NCBI GenBank assembly: GCA_003141955.1
Contig: PLOC01000081.1
Location: 1 to 34,174 of the forward strand
DNA: 34,174 nt
Origin: Chloroflexota bacterium
GTDB lineage: Bacteria; Chloroflexota; Limnocylindria; Limnocylindrales; CSP1-4
Direction of reading: 5' to 3'
Numbering within the stretch: the first letter of the stretch is position 1; each line of letters begins with the position of its first letter. The notes below the pieces were generated by a model. It made no database searches. It was not told the DNA's origin and saw only the letters and a program-made list of their open reading frames with translations. A program made the position numbers and the translations under genes. Below, one piece after another: positions 24,598-31,449 of the stretch.

Positions 24598-25821
24598 TCA
24601 GCCCAGGTCGAACCGGCGCTCCGCCAGTTCCGCGAGCTCCCGACCGATCGCCAGAGAAGCCGTCGCCGCCGGCGACGGCGCGTTTCTGACGTGGAGGACC
24701 CGGCCGGTCCCTCCGATCGAGAAGTCGTCGATCAGCTCGCCGTTCAGCCTCACCGACTGCGCCCTGACTCCGGACGGACCCGATTCCAGGTCCTCGTCGC
24801 GCAACTCCGGTAGGTAGCGGCGCACCTGGGCGGCGAACGCCGGCTTCCAGACGTCGCGCAGCATCTCGGCCGCCCCGGCTCGCCAGAACCGGAAGGCCAG
24901 CCGCAGGAAGCCGCGATCGGCGAGCGTCTCCGCCAGTTCGCGCGGCGCGATGTCGGTCCGCCGGTAGCCCTCGCGCGCGAAGGCAAGCGCCGCGTTGGGC
25001 CCCGCCCACACGTCGCCGTCCATGCGGCGGGTGACGTGGATGCCGAGAAACGGAAAGCGCGGGTCGTTGACGGGGTAGATCAGGGCCCGGACCAGACGGC
25101 GGGCCTCGGGGCGGAGGCGGTAGTAGTCGCCACGAAACGGAACCACTCTCTCATGGCCGGCGTGGCCGGTCATGGCCGCCACCCGATCCGACCACAGGCC
25201 CGCGCAGCTGATGACGGCGCCGGCGCGTACCTCGCCATCGGCCCAACGCACGACCAACTCCTCGCCCGTGCCCCCGGCGTACCGCTCGATCGCCTCGACG
25301 CGGCAGGCGAGGAGGACATCGCCGCCACGCGCTCGAACCTCGTCGGCGTACGCGCGGCCCACGGCCCCGAAGTCGACCATGGCCGTCGTAGGCGAGTACA
25401 GCCCCGCTACGCCCGCCACGTGCGGTTCGATCTCGGCGATTCGCCCAGGTCCCACCGACTCGAGTCCGGGCACACCGTTTGCCGCCGCTCGTCTCGCCAG
25501 CGCCTTCAGGCCGGGCGCCTCCGCCCGATCGACGGCTACCACCAGCTTGCCGCAGTGGTCGATCGGAATGGCGTGCTCGGCCGCGAACCGCTCGAGCTCG
25601 GCCTTGCCCTCGCGGCACAACCTGGCCTTGCGCGAGCCGGCGGCGTAGTAGAGGCCGGCGTGGACCACGCCGCTGTTGTGGGTCGATTGGTGGAGCAGGA
25701 GCTCGCGCTCCTTCTCCAGGACCACCAGTCGAAGCTTCGGCCGGCGCTCCAGCAGGCGGAACGCGGTGGCCAGACCGACTATTCCACCGCCGATTACGGC
25801 GACGTCGTACCGGTCGCTCAC
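24598..25821 (-). CDS. lhgO: L-2-hydroxyglutarate oxidase / dehydrogenase
   Basis: A 407-aa FAD enzyme of the DAO/glycerol-3-phosphate dehydrogenase fold that oxidises L-2-hydroxyglutarate to 2-oxoglutarate. The dinucleotide-binding motif VIGGGIVGLA is at 9-18. The family marks HQSTHNSGVVHAGLYY (44-59), YSPTTAMVDF and a C-terminal VRNAPSPAATASLAIG are present and specific for this family. It removes a metabolic by-product and feeds 2-oxoglutarate, used by GltBD. The start is GTG 25821; the ribosome-binding site is weak. It follows signal peptidase I on the same strand after 18 nt, a chance-like pairing with no known link in function. Confidence 0.92.
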   Translation of the reverse strand: MSDRYDVAVIGGGIVGLATAFRLLERRPKLRLVVLEKERELLLHQSTHNSGVVHAGLYYAAGSRKARLCREGKAELERFAAEHAIPIDHCGKLVVAVDRAEAPGLKALARRAAANGVPGLESVGPGRIAEIEPHVAGVAGLYSPTTAMVDFGAVGRAYADEVRARGGDVLLACRVEAIERYAGGTGEELVVRWADGEVRAGAVISCAGLWSDRVAAMTGHAGHERVVPFRGDYYRLRPEARRLVRALIYPVNDPRFPFLGIHVTRRMDGDVWAGPNAALAFAREGYRRTDIAPRELAETLADRGFLRLAFRFWRAGAAEMLRDVWKPAFAAQVRRYLPELRDEDLESGPSGVRAQSVRLNGELIDDFSIGGTGRVLHVRNAPSPAATASLAIGRELAELAERRFDLG

Positions 25822-25839
25822 CGATGAACCGGCATGGCC

Positions 25840-26433
25840 CTAGGGCGCCGTCGAAGGCGGCGCGGCCGGGACGTTGTCATACGTGGCGGACTGGACGAAA
25901 CCGAGGGGCCCGCCCCAGTACCGCAGCCAGGCCCGGCCGATAACGGTCGACTCGGGGATTGGCCCGAACAGCCGCGAGTCCTCCGATTCCGCGCGGTGAT
26001 CCCCCATGACGAAGAGATAGCCGGCGGGAACCTGCCAGACGGACTGGCTGGTGAGAGGGATCGTCTCCTGCCCCTCGTAGACGTACGGCTCGTTGAGCTT
26101 CGCGCCGTTGACCCATACGGCGCCGTCCTTGACCTCGACCGTGTCGCCGCCCACGCCCACGACGCGCTTGATGAACGGCACGTTGCTGCCGTTGTTCTCG
26201 TCGACGCCCGCGGGCGGCTGGAGGACGATGACATCGCCGCGCTTGTAGTCGCTGAAATGGGGCGAGATCTTGTCGACGAGCACGTACTGCCCATTCTCCA
26301 GGGTGGGCTCCATCGAAACCCCGACGATCTGGTACGGCTGGGCGACGAAGTTCTGGACGACGAAGAAGATGATCAGCGTCAGAACGATCGTCTCGAGGAT
26401 CTCGAGAAGGCAGCCACGCCAGTTCGATTTCAT
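25840..26433 (-). CDS. lepB: Signal peptidase I
   Basis: A 197-aa type I signal peptidase that removes signal peptides from secreted proteins on the outer face of the membrane. One N-terminal membrane helix (about 11-30) is followed by box B SMEPTL with nucleophile S40, box D FIKRVVGVGGD with general base K89, and box E GDHRAESEDSRLFGPI. The short length and single anchor match Gram-positive-type enzymes. ATG 26433 is chosen at the start of the anchor. A possible -10 (TACCTT) lies about 65 nt upstream on the minus strand. lhgO follows 18 nt downstream. Confidence 0.95.
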   Translation of the reverse strand: MKSNWRGCLLEILETIVLTLIIFFVVQNFVAQPYQIVGVSMEPTLENGQYVLVDKISPHFSDYKRGDVIVLQPPAGVDENNGSNVPFIKRVVGVGGDTVEVKDGAVWVNGAKLNEPYVYEGQETIPLTSQSVWQVPAGYLFVMGDHRAESEDSRLFGPIPESTVIGRAWLRYWGGPLGFVQSATYDNVPAAPPSTAP

Positions 26434-26632
26434 CCGGGTTCGCCCTCTGCTGCATGGCGGGCGGATACCCGCGACGAGTGGTCGAGTGGGCTAGAAGGTA
26501 GCACCTCCCAAGGTTTCGGCTGTGGCGGCCGCGTCACGAGGGCACGACGAGGCGCCACGGGGCGCCCCGAGAGCGCCGCACCCGCGCCGGCCGTCCGCGC
26601 ACAACGATCCCCCGCTCACCGGGCTTGTCCGG

Positions 26633-26638
26633 TATCGT
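26633..26638 (+). promoter_or_regulatory. -10 hexamer of leaderless promoter (TATCGT)
   Basis: TATCGT ends 7 nt before the GTG at 26646, one nucleotide more than the other leaderless starts in this window. Confidence 0.42.
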
Positions 26639-26645
26639 TGGCATC

Positions 26646-26867
26646 GTGAGCACCATCGTTGAGTTCCGGGGGTCATTCCGTCTGGTCGAGGAGGACTCGA
26701 ACCGGCTGCGCAAGATCGGCCGGGGTACCTGGTATTGCCGGTGTGGCGGCCTGGCAGACTCGACCCACGAGAACCCGAGATGCGATGTCTGTCGGGGCGG
26801 TGGCGACTGCGGCCTCGACTGCAGCCTGACCAGCCTCTACTGCCCCAAGTGCGGCGCCACACTCTGA
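26646..26867 (+). CDS. Eight-cysteine zinc-ribbon mini-protein (73 aa)
   Basis: A 73-aa protein whose C-terminal half carries eight cysteines: C31, C33, C46, C49, C55, C59, C66 and C69 (pairs CRC, CDVC, CGLDC and CPKC). It probably binds two zinc ions. The function is unknown; such proteins may bind nucleic acid or partner proteins. The frame is open from TTG 26625, but GTG 26646 is preferred because TATCGT lies 7 nt before it and no ribosome-binding site precedes either codon. The aldehyde dehydrogenase starts 15 nt downstream on the same strand, so they may share an mRNA. Confidence 0.68.
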   Translation: MSTIVEFRGSFRLVEEDSNRLRKIGRGTWYCRCGGLADSTHENPRCDVCRGGGDCGLDCSLTSLYCPKCGATL

Positions 26868-26882
26868 GACGCCCGGCACGCC

Positions 26883-28328
26883 ATGGCAGCCGCCACCCGA
26901 CTCGAGTCCCATCCGATCTACCTCGCCGGTCGCTGGGTCGAATCGCCCGATAGGCTGGTCGTGGACAACCCGGCGCGCGCCGGCACCCCGTCCGGCTGCA
27001 CGTACGACGCCACTCCGGAGCAGTACGAGGAAGCGGTCACGGCCGCGGTGGCGGCCTTTGAGCGCACCCGCAGGATGCCCGCCTTCGAGCGGAGCGCGGC
27101 TCTGCGCAAGATCAGCGCGGGCATCCAGGGGCGACGCGATGAGATCGGCCGGCTCATCGCCCTGGAGTCGGGCAAGCCCATCCGGGACGCGCTGACCGAA
27201 GTCGACCGGGGCATCCTGACCTTCCGCATCGGCGCCGAGGAGGCCGAGCGCATCGGCGGCGAGCTCATTCCGCTGGACCTCAACGCGGCCTCCCGGGGCC
27301 GGACCGGAATCACCCGCCGCTTCCCCATCGGCCCAATCGCGGCAATCAGCCCCTTCAACTTCCCGCTGAACCTGGCCGCCCACAAGCTCGCCCCGGCCAT
27401 CGCATCGGGCAACCCGATCGTGCTCAAGCCGCCGTCGAAGGACCCGCTCACGATGCTTACGGTGGCGGAGATCGTGGCCGAGGCCGGCCTGCCCGAGGGC
27501 GCGGTCAGCGTCCTGCCCATGACGCGGGAGCTGGGCGACCGAATGGTTTCGGACGATCGCTTCAAGCTACTGACCTTCACCGGCAGCCCGGCGGCCGGCT
27601 GGAAGATGAAGGAACGAGCCGGCAAGAAGAGGGTCGTGCTCGAGCTCGGCGGCAATGCCGGCGTGATCGTCGACCGATCGGCCGACCTCGACTGGGCGGT
27701 TCGACGCGTCCTCGTCGGCGCCTTCAGCTATGCCGGCCAGGTCTGCATCAGCGTCCAGCGCATGTTCGTCCACGAGGCGATCTGGGACGACTTCATGGGC
27801 CGGTTCGTCGAAGGCGCCCGGAAGCTGCAGGTCGGCGATCCGCTCGATCCACGGACCGACATCGGCCCGATGGTGGATTCGGCGGCGATCGCCCGAACGC
27901 GGGCCTGGGTGGACGAAGCCCGATCGCTGGGCGGCAGCCTACTCTTGGGCGGTACGGCCGACGGCTCCTACTTCCCACCGACGATCCTCACCGACGTGCC
28001 GGCATCGGCACAGGTCTGCCGGAGCGAGGCCTTCGCGCCGCTCGTGGTCGTCTTCCCGTTCACCGATTTCGACGCCGCGGTCCGCGCGGTGAACGACAGC
28101 GTCTACGGCCTCCAGGCGGGCGTCTTCACGAACGACCTGGCGCACGCGTGGTCGGCCTTCGAAGAGCTCGAGGTCGGGGGCGTCATCGTCAACGACGTGC
28201 CCACCTATCGCATCGACCACATGCCCTACGGCGGCTCCAAGGATTCCGGCCAGGGCCGCGAGGGGATCCGCTACGCCATCGAGGACATGACCGAGATCCG
28301 CATCATGGTCCTGGCCTCGCCGAGCTAG
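26883..28328 (+). CDS. NAD(P)-dependent aldehyde dehydrogenase
   Basis: A 481-aa member of the aldehyde dehydrogenase superfamily, oxidising an aldehyde to its acid. The Rossmann part has PFNFP (158-162) and LKPPS (181-185). The general base is E254 in LELGG and the nucleophile C288 in YAGQVCISVQR. The C-terminal VNDVPTYRIDHMPYGGSKDSG closes the catalytic domain. The substrate is not clear; succinate-semialdehyde, lactaldehyde or glyceraldehyde-like aldehydes fit the subgroup. A nearby class III aminotransferase and lhgO make a C4/C5 acid plausible but unproven. There is no clear ribosome-binding site; the gene starts 15 nt after the mini-protein stop. Confidence 0.94.
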   Translation: MAAATRLESHPIYLAGRWVESPDRLVVDNPARAGTPSGCTYDATPEQYEEAVTAAVAAFERTRRMPAFERSAALRKISAGIQGRRDEIGRLIALESGKPIRDALTEVDRGILTFRIGAEEAERIGGELIPLDLNAASRGRTGITRRFPIGPIAAISPFNFPLNLAAHKLAPAIASGNPIVLKPPSKDPLTMLTVAEIVAEAGLPEGAVSVLPMTRELGDRMVSDDRFKLLTFTGSPAAGWKMKERAGKKRVVLELGGNAGVIVDRSADLDWAVRRVLVGAFSYAGQVCISVQRMFVHEAIWDDFMGRFVEGARKLQVGDPLDPRTDIGPMVDSAAIARTRAWVDEARSLGGSLLLGGTADGSYFPPTILTDVPASAQVCRSEAFAPLVVVFPFTDFDAAVRAVNDSVYGLQAGVFTNDLAHAWSAFEELEVGGVIVNDVPTYRIDHMPYGGSKDSGQGREGIRYAIEDMTEIRIMVLASPS

Positions 28329-28812
28329 CCCAGCTGCGCCTCAAGTGGCGCCCGGCCGCGCGGCTGCCTGCGGTCTTTCCGGGCTTGGCCGCGGTCGGCC
28401 GCGCTCGCCTGAACGCGGCCGGGCAGGACGAAGGCGGGTCTCCCGGGTTCGGGCTCGCTGCCGGTCCTGGTCAGATGGAAGCACAGATCCGACCGAACGA
28501 GCCGCGTATCGCCCGGCCTGCTCATCGGGCGAGCAGACGCGACGTCTCTGGCCACCAGGTCCAAGCGGCCTGGTCGAATCTGGCCGCCTGGATACGCAAG
28601 TACGACGGCTCCGGCCTCGATCTGGCCCCCTCGGCCCCGCTTCCGGTCGAAGCTACTCCGGGGACGAGCAGACTCGACGCAATCGGACTCCACCGGCCTG
28701 GTCGCAGGTCGGATGTGCTCACCCGGTGAGCACCGACCCGCCTGCGAAGGCTCGCGTGTCGGATGTGTGCAGTGATTCGGCGAAATTCGACACCTTGCGC
28801 CCCACTCGGGCG
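28329..28812. repeat. 484-nt non-coding mosaic of short degenerate repeats
   Basis: No gene is supported. Repeated words are GAGCAGACGCGACG (28531) and GAGCAGACTCGACG (28666), GTCGGATGTG (near 28709 and 28758), and an inverse-oriented GCACAGATCCGACC (28481). Copies of the CAGATTCGAGCCGG-like motif lie at 28470-28486 (+), 28566-28584 (-) and 28609-28626 (-). A hairpin at 28707-28738 has a GTGCTCAC/GTGAGCAC stem on a GGTCG/CGACC base. It is downstream of both flanking genes and may end transcription. Confidence 0.5.
28707..28738. terminator. Bulged hairpin downstream of convergent genes
   Basis: GGTCG-gat-GTGCTCAC pairs with GTGAGCAC-CGACC around a CCG loop: an 8-bp upper stem and a 5-bp lower stem with a 3-nt bulge. 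It lies 75 nt downstream of ada and 379 nt downstream of the aldehyde dehydrogenase. No T-run follows in either direction. Confidence 0.4.
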
Positions 28813-30027
28813 TCAGCGGCTGGCGGCGAGTCCGGCGTCGTTTCTGATCTCGGCCGCGGCGCGCTCGGCGCGCTCGGCCTCGGCGCGCTCGCCCACAGAC
28901 TCGGCCTCGGCGCGCTCGGCGCGCTCGGCGTCGAGAAGCTGGCGCTTGCGGGCCAGGCCGTAGGCGTAGCCGTGGAGCGACCCGTCGGAAGCCACGACGC
29001 GGTGGCACGGCACCACGACCGCCACGGGGTTGGCGGCGCAGGCGGCGCCGACCGCCCGCGCCGCATCCGGTGCTCCGACCGCCGCGGCCACCTGGCCGTA
29101 GGAGCGGGTTTCGCCGGCCGGGATGCGCCTTAGCGCCTCCCAGACCCGTCGCCGGAACGCCGTGGCGTGGACGTCGAGCGGCAGGCCGCTCACCTCCGGC
29201 CGCGGCCGGCCGGCCGCCAGATCCGAGACCAGAACCGCCAGCTCGGCCAGGCCCGCGTCGTCCTGCGCGAGCGCGGCGCGCGGGAACTCGGCCCGCAGCT
29301 CCGACTCGAGGGTCGCCTGCTCCCGGCCGAGACGCACGGCGCAGAGGCCCCGTTCCGTGGCCGCGACCAGCGCCACTCCATCGGGGATCGGAGTGGCGGT
29401 CCATCGGATCCGCTCCCCCGCCCCACCAGTTCGATACCGCCCCGGCGCCATGCCCAGCTCGCCGCCCGCGGCCTCGTAGCCGGCGCTCGACGAGTCGTAC
29501 CCGGCGTCGAGTAGCGCGCCCAGCACGTCCCGGCCGCCGGCGAGATGGACACGCAGTCGCTCCGCCCGCCTTGCGGCAACCCAGCCGCGCGGCGTGACTC
29601 CCAGCCGCTCGCGAAAGATCTCTCGCAACCGCCGTTCCGGCAGCCCCACCCCGGCCGCTAGCTCGCGATCGCCGGGGATGTCGTCACCCGATGCGAACGC
29701 CGCGGCCAGCCGGGCCACGGTCGTCTCGGCGGCGTCCGGCACGGTCGGGGTCGCGGCGACGCGGCCCCGGACGCTGGCGTCGCGCTCCGGGTGACAGCGC
29801 AGGCACGGCCGCGCGCCGGCCGCGAGCGCCTCGTCGAGATTGGCTACGATCCTGACCCGGTCGCGTCCCGGCGTTCGGGCGGCGCATCCGGGCAGGCACG
29901 CGATCCCGGTGCTCGTCACGACGAGCAGCCATGCCGTCTCCGGCTCGCGACGCCGCGAGGAAATGGCCGCCCATTGCTCGTCCGTAGGCGCCGCACCGAT
30001 CTGGCTGAGTCTCTGTCTCTGGTTCAT
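28813..30027 (-). CDS. ada: Ada-type bifunctional DNA alkylation-repair protein and regulator
   Basis: A 404-aa protein joining three parts. The N-terminal Ada zinc domain has C44, C48, C75 and C78; C44 aligns with the methylphosphotriester acceptor of E. coli Ada. An AraC-type HTH region spans about 100-190. The O6-methylguanine methyltransferase domain spans about 205-366, with acceptor C341 in VPCHRVV. It repairs methylated bases and phosphotriesters by suicide transfer and activates its own gene once methylated. Residues 367-395 are an added Ala/Glu/Arg-rich tail made from a short tandem repeat. The start at ATG 30027 has TAGCAT 6 nt upstream. The luciferase-like gene is divergent, 90 nt away. 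Confidence 0.92.
   Translation of the reverse strand: MNQRQRLSQIGAAPTDEQWAAISSRRREPETAWLLVVTSTGIACLPGCAARTPGRDRVRIVANLDEALAAGARPCLRCHPERDASVRGRVAATPTVPDAAETTVARLAAAFASGDDIPGDRELAAGVGLPERRLREIFRERLGVTPRGWVAARRAERLRVHLAGGRDVLGALLDAGYDSSSAGYEAAGGELGMAPGRYRTGGAGERIRWTATPIPDGVALVAATERGLCAVRLGREQATLESELRAEFPRAALAQDDAGLAELAVLVSDLAAGRPRPEVSGLPLDVHATAFRRRVWEALRRIPAGETRSYGQVAAAVGAPDAARAVGAACAANPVAVVVPCHRVVASDGSLHGYAYGLARKRQLLDAERAERAEAESVGERAEAERAERAAAEIRNDAGLAASR
28855..28945. repeat. Microrepeat array CTCGGCGCG in 3' end of ada
   Basis: The 9-10 nt word CTCGGCGCG(C) recurs five or more times with variants (CTCGGCCT, CTCGCCC). It encodes an AERAERAEAE-type tail on the minus strand. This looks like replication-slippage expansion at the C-terminal coding end of ada. 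Confidence 0.7.
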
Positions 30028-30033
30028 CCGACG

Positions 30034-30039
30034 ATGCTA
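30034..30039 (-). promoter_or_regulatory. -10 hexamer of leaderless promoter (TAGCAT)
   Basis: TAGCAT on the minus strand ends 6 nt before the ada ATG at 30027. No recognisable Ada box was seen upstream. Confidence 0.55.
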
Positions 30040-30105
30040 GACCGCCAGAGAGCTGGCGGCTTCCGGTCGACGGTTTCGGCCAAGCGAGATACGCCCGCGG
30101 GGCGC

Positions 30106-30111
30106 TACAGT
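30106..30111 (+). promoter_or_regulatory. -10 hexamer of leaderless promoter (TACAGT)
   Basis: TACAGT ends 6 nt before the ATG at 30118 of the luciferase-like gene. Confidence 0.58.
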
Positions 30112-30117
30112 CGAACC

Positions 30118-31158
30118 ATGAGAGTCGGCGTCACCATCGGCGGCAGTCTGAAGGAGGTCGCGTCCCTGGCCGGTCGGGCGGACGCGGCCGGGCTGGAGTC
30201 GGTCTGGCTGGCCGAGCTCGACCATTCGGCCTTCGTCCAGGCTGCCGCCGCGGTCTCGGCGACGGCTAGGATCGGCGTCGGGACTGCCGTCGCCCTGGCG
30301 TTCCCACGCTCGCCGACGATCACGGCCATGACCGCCTGGGACCTCGACGAGATGTCCGGCGACCGCTTCATGCTCGGCCTCGGTCCGCAGGTCAAGCGCG
30401 TCATGGAGGCCCGGTTCTCGGTTCGGGTCGAGAAGCCGGCGCCCCAGATGCGCGAGTACGTCCAGGCGGTTCGAACGATCTGGGCGGCCAATCGCGGCGA
30501 ATCGGTCGTCCACGACGGCGAGACGTACAGGATCACCATGCCGACCTTCCACGGCCCGCCCCGTCCGGAGCGGCGCGACACACCGATCCTGCTCGCGGCC
30601 GTCGGCCCGGTTCTGTCGCGCGTCTGCGGCGAGGTCGCCGACGGTCTGCTCGGGCACCCGCTGGCATCGCCCCGGTACCTGCGCGAGGCCGTTGCGCCCG
30701 CGATCGCCGCAGGGTTGGAGCGCTCGGGCCGGCCGGGCGGCGCCTGCCCGATCACGGCGATGGTCATGGTCTCGATCGGCGACGACGAAGTCGCCGCACG
30801 GCGGGCGGCCAGGCTCCAGATAGCGTTCTACGCGACCACGCCCTCGTACAAGCCGATCCTGGCGCTCCACGACCGCGCCGCGCTCCCAAGGGATCTGCGG
30901 CGCGCCTTCGTCAACGGCGACACCGACCGAATGGCGGACCTCATCGACGACGAGCTGCTCGACGCGATCGCGATAGCCGGTCGCCCGGACGAGGCCCTCG
31001 ATCGACTTTCGGCATGGGAACATGTCGCCCAGCGAGTGGTGCTGGGCGTGCCCTGGTACGGAATGGCGCCCGACCGCCAGCGCGACGCGATCGAGGCTGC
31101 GCTGGACCTGGGTGCACGAGTCGCGGCCCGGACCGCCCCTGGGGCCGCCGGCGCTTAG
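30118..31158 (+). CDS. Luciferase-like (LLM class) flavin/F420-dependent oxidoreductase
   Basis: A 346-aa TIM-barrel oxidoreductase of the bacterial luciferase superfamily. Family marks are the opening MRVGVTIGG, ADAAGLESVWLAEL, RIGVGTAVALAFPRSP, the LGLGPQVKRVMEARF stretch, and PTFHGPPRPE before strand six. In high-GC lineages many such enzymes use F420 rather than FMN; the cofactor cannot be decided here. The substrate is unknown. The frame is open from 29791, but ATG 30118 is the family start with a leaderless-type hexamer upstream. It is divergent from ada and ends 23 nt before the tRNA 3' end, on the opposite strand. Confidence 0.9.
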   Translation: MRVGVTIGGSLKEVASLAGRADAAGLESVWLAELDHSAFVQAAAAVSATARIGVGTAVALAFPRSPTITAMTAWDLDEMSGDRFMLGLGPQVKRVMEARFSVRVEKPAPQMREYVQAVRTIWAANRGESVVHDGETYRITMPTFHGPPRPERRDTPILLAAVGPVLSRVCGEVADGLLGHPLASPRYLREAVAPAIAAGLERSGRPGGACPITAMVMVSIGDDEVAARRAARLQIAFYATTPSYKPILALHDRAALPRDLRRAFVNGDTDRMADLIDDELLDAIAIAGRPDEALDRLSAWEHVAQRVVLGVPWYGMAPDRQRDAIEAALDLGARVAARTAPGAAGA

Positions 31159-31181
31159 CGCGAGCACGGCCCCGATGGAAA

Positions 31182-31257
31182 TGGCGTCCCCGGCGGGATT
31201 CGAACCCACGACCGACCGCTTAGAAGGCGGCCGCTCTATCCACTGAGCTACGGGGAC
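31182..31257 (-). tRNA. tRNA-Arg (anticodon UCU)
   Basis: A complete 76-nt cloverleaf on the minus strand. The acceptor stem GTCCCCG pairs with CGGGGAC, the D arm is GCTC-AGTGGATA-GAGC, the anticodon stem GCCGC/GCGGT carries loop CTTCTAA (anticodon TCT), and the T arm is GTGGG-TTCGAAT-CCCGC. The CCA end is encoded (31182-31184). It reads AGA, a rare codon in a genome this rich in GC. A possible -10, TACTCT on the minus strand at 31283-31288, is 25 nt upstream. Confidence 0.97.
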
Positions 31258-31386
31258 ACCGAACGGCTCGGACGCCGCGCGTAGAGTACCCCGCCCCGCC
31301 CGGCGGGGCCAGCCCGTGCCGCCTACCCGTTCGGACCCAGCCAGCAAAATCGTCCTTTAGTCCCATGGCCCCCGCTCGGGGCGGTG

Positions 31387-31442
31387 CTAGACTCCGTATC
31401 CTTCGCGTCCACCACGTACGCGCCTGCTGTGCCCTCGGAGGT
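31387..31442 (+). promoter_or_regulatory. Extended -10 promoter and ribosome-binding site of the DNA methyltransferase gene
   Basis: TGCTAGACT holds an extended -10 (TAGACT, 31387-31392). GGAGGT at 31437-31442 lies 7 nt before GTG 31450. Together they decide the start and predict a leader of about 50 nt. Confidence 0.55.
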
Positions 31443-31449
31443 CGTCTCG

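Noticed and set aside
28522-28722. Minus-strand 66-aa frame in the large spacer
   Set aside because: It consists of the degenerate repeats themselves (repeated GQI/ARD-like words) and has no ribosome-binding site or leaderless hexamer.
28855-28945. Repeat array considered as a CRISPR
   Set aside because: Units are about 9 nt with no unique spacers, and they lie inside the ada coding frame.
31182-31257. tRNA-Arg as an integration site for an island
   Set aside because: No integrase and no repeated tRNA 3' end nearby; the DNA methyltransferase lies on the 5' side of the tRNA, not the usual 3' side.
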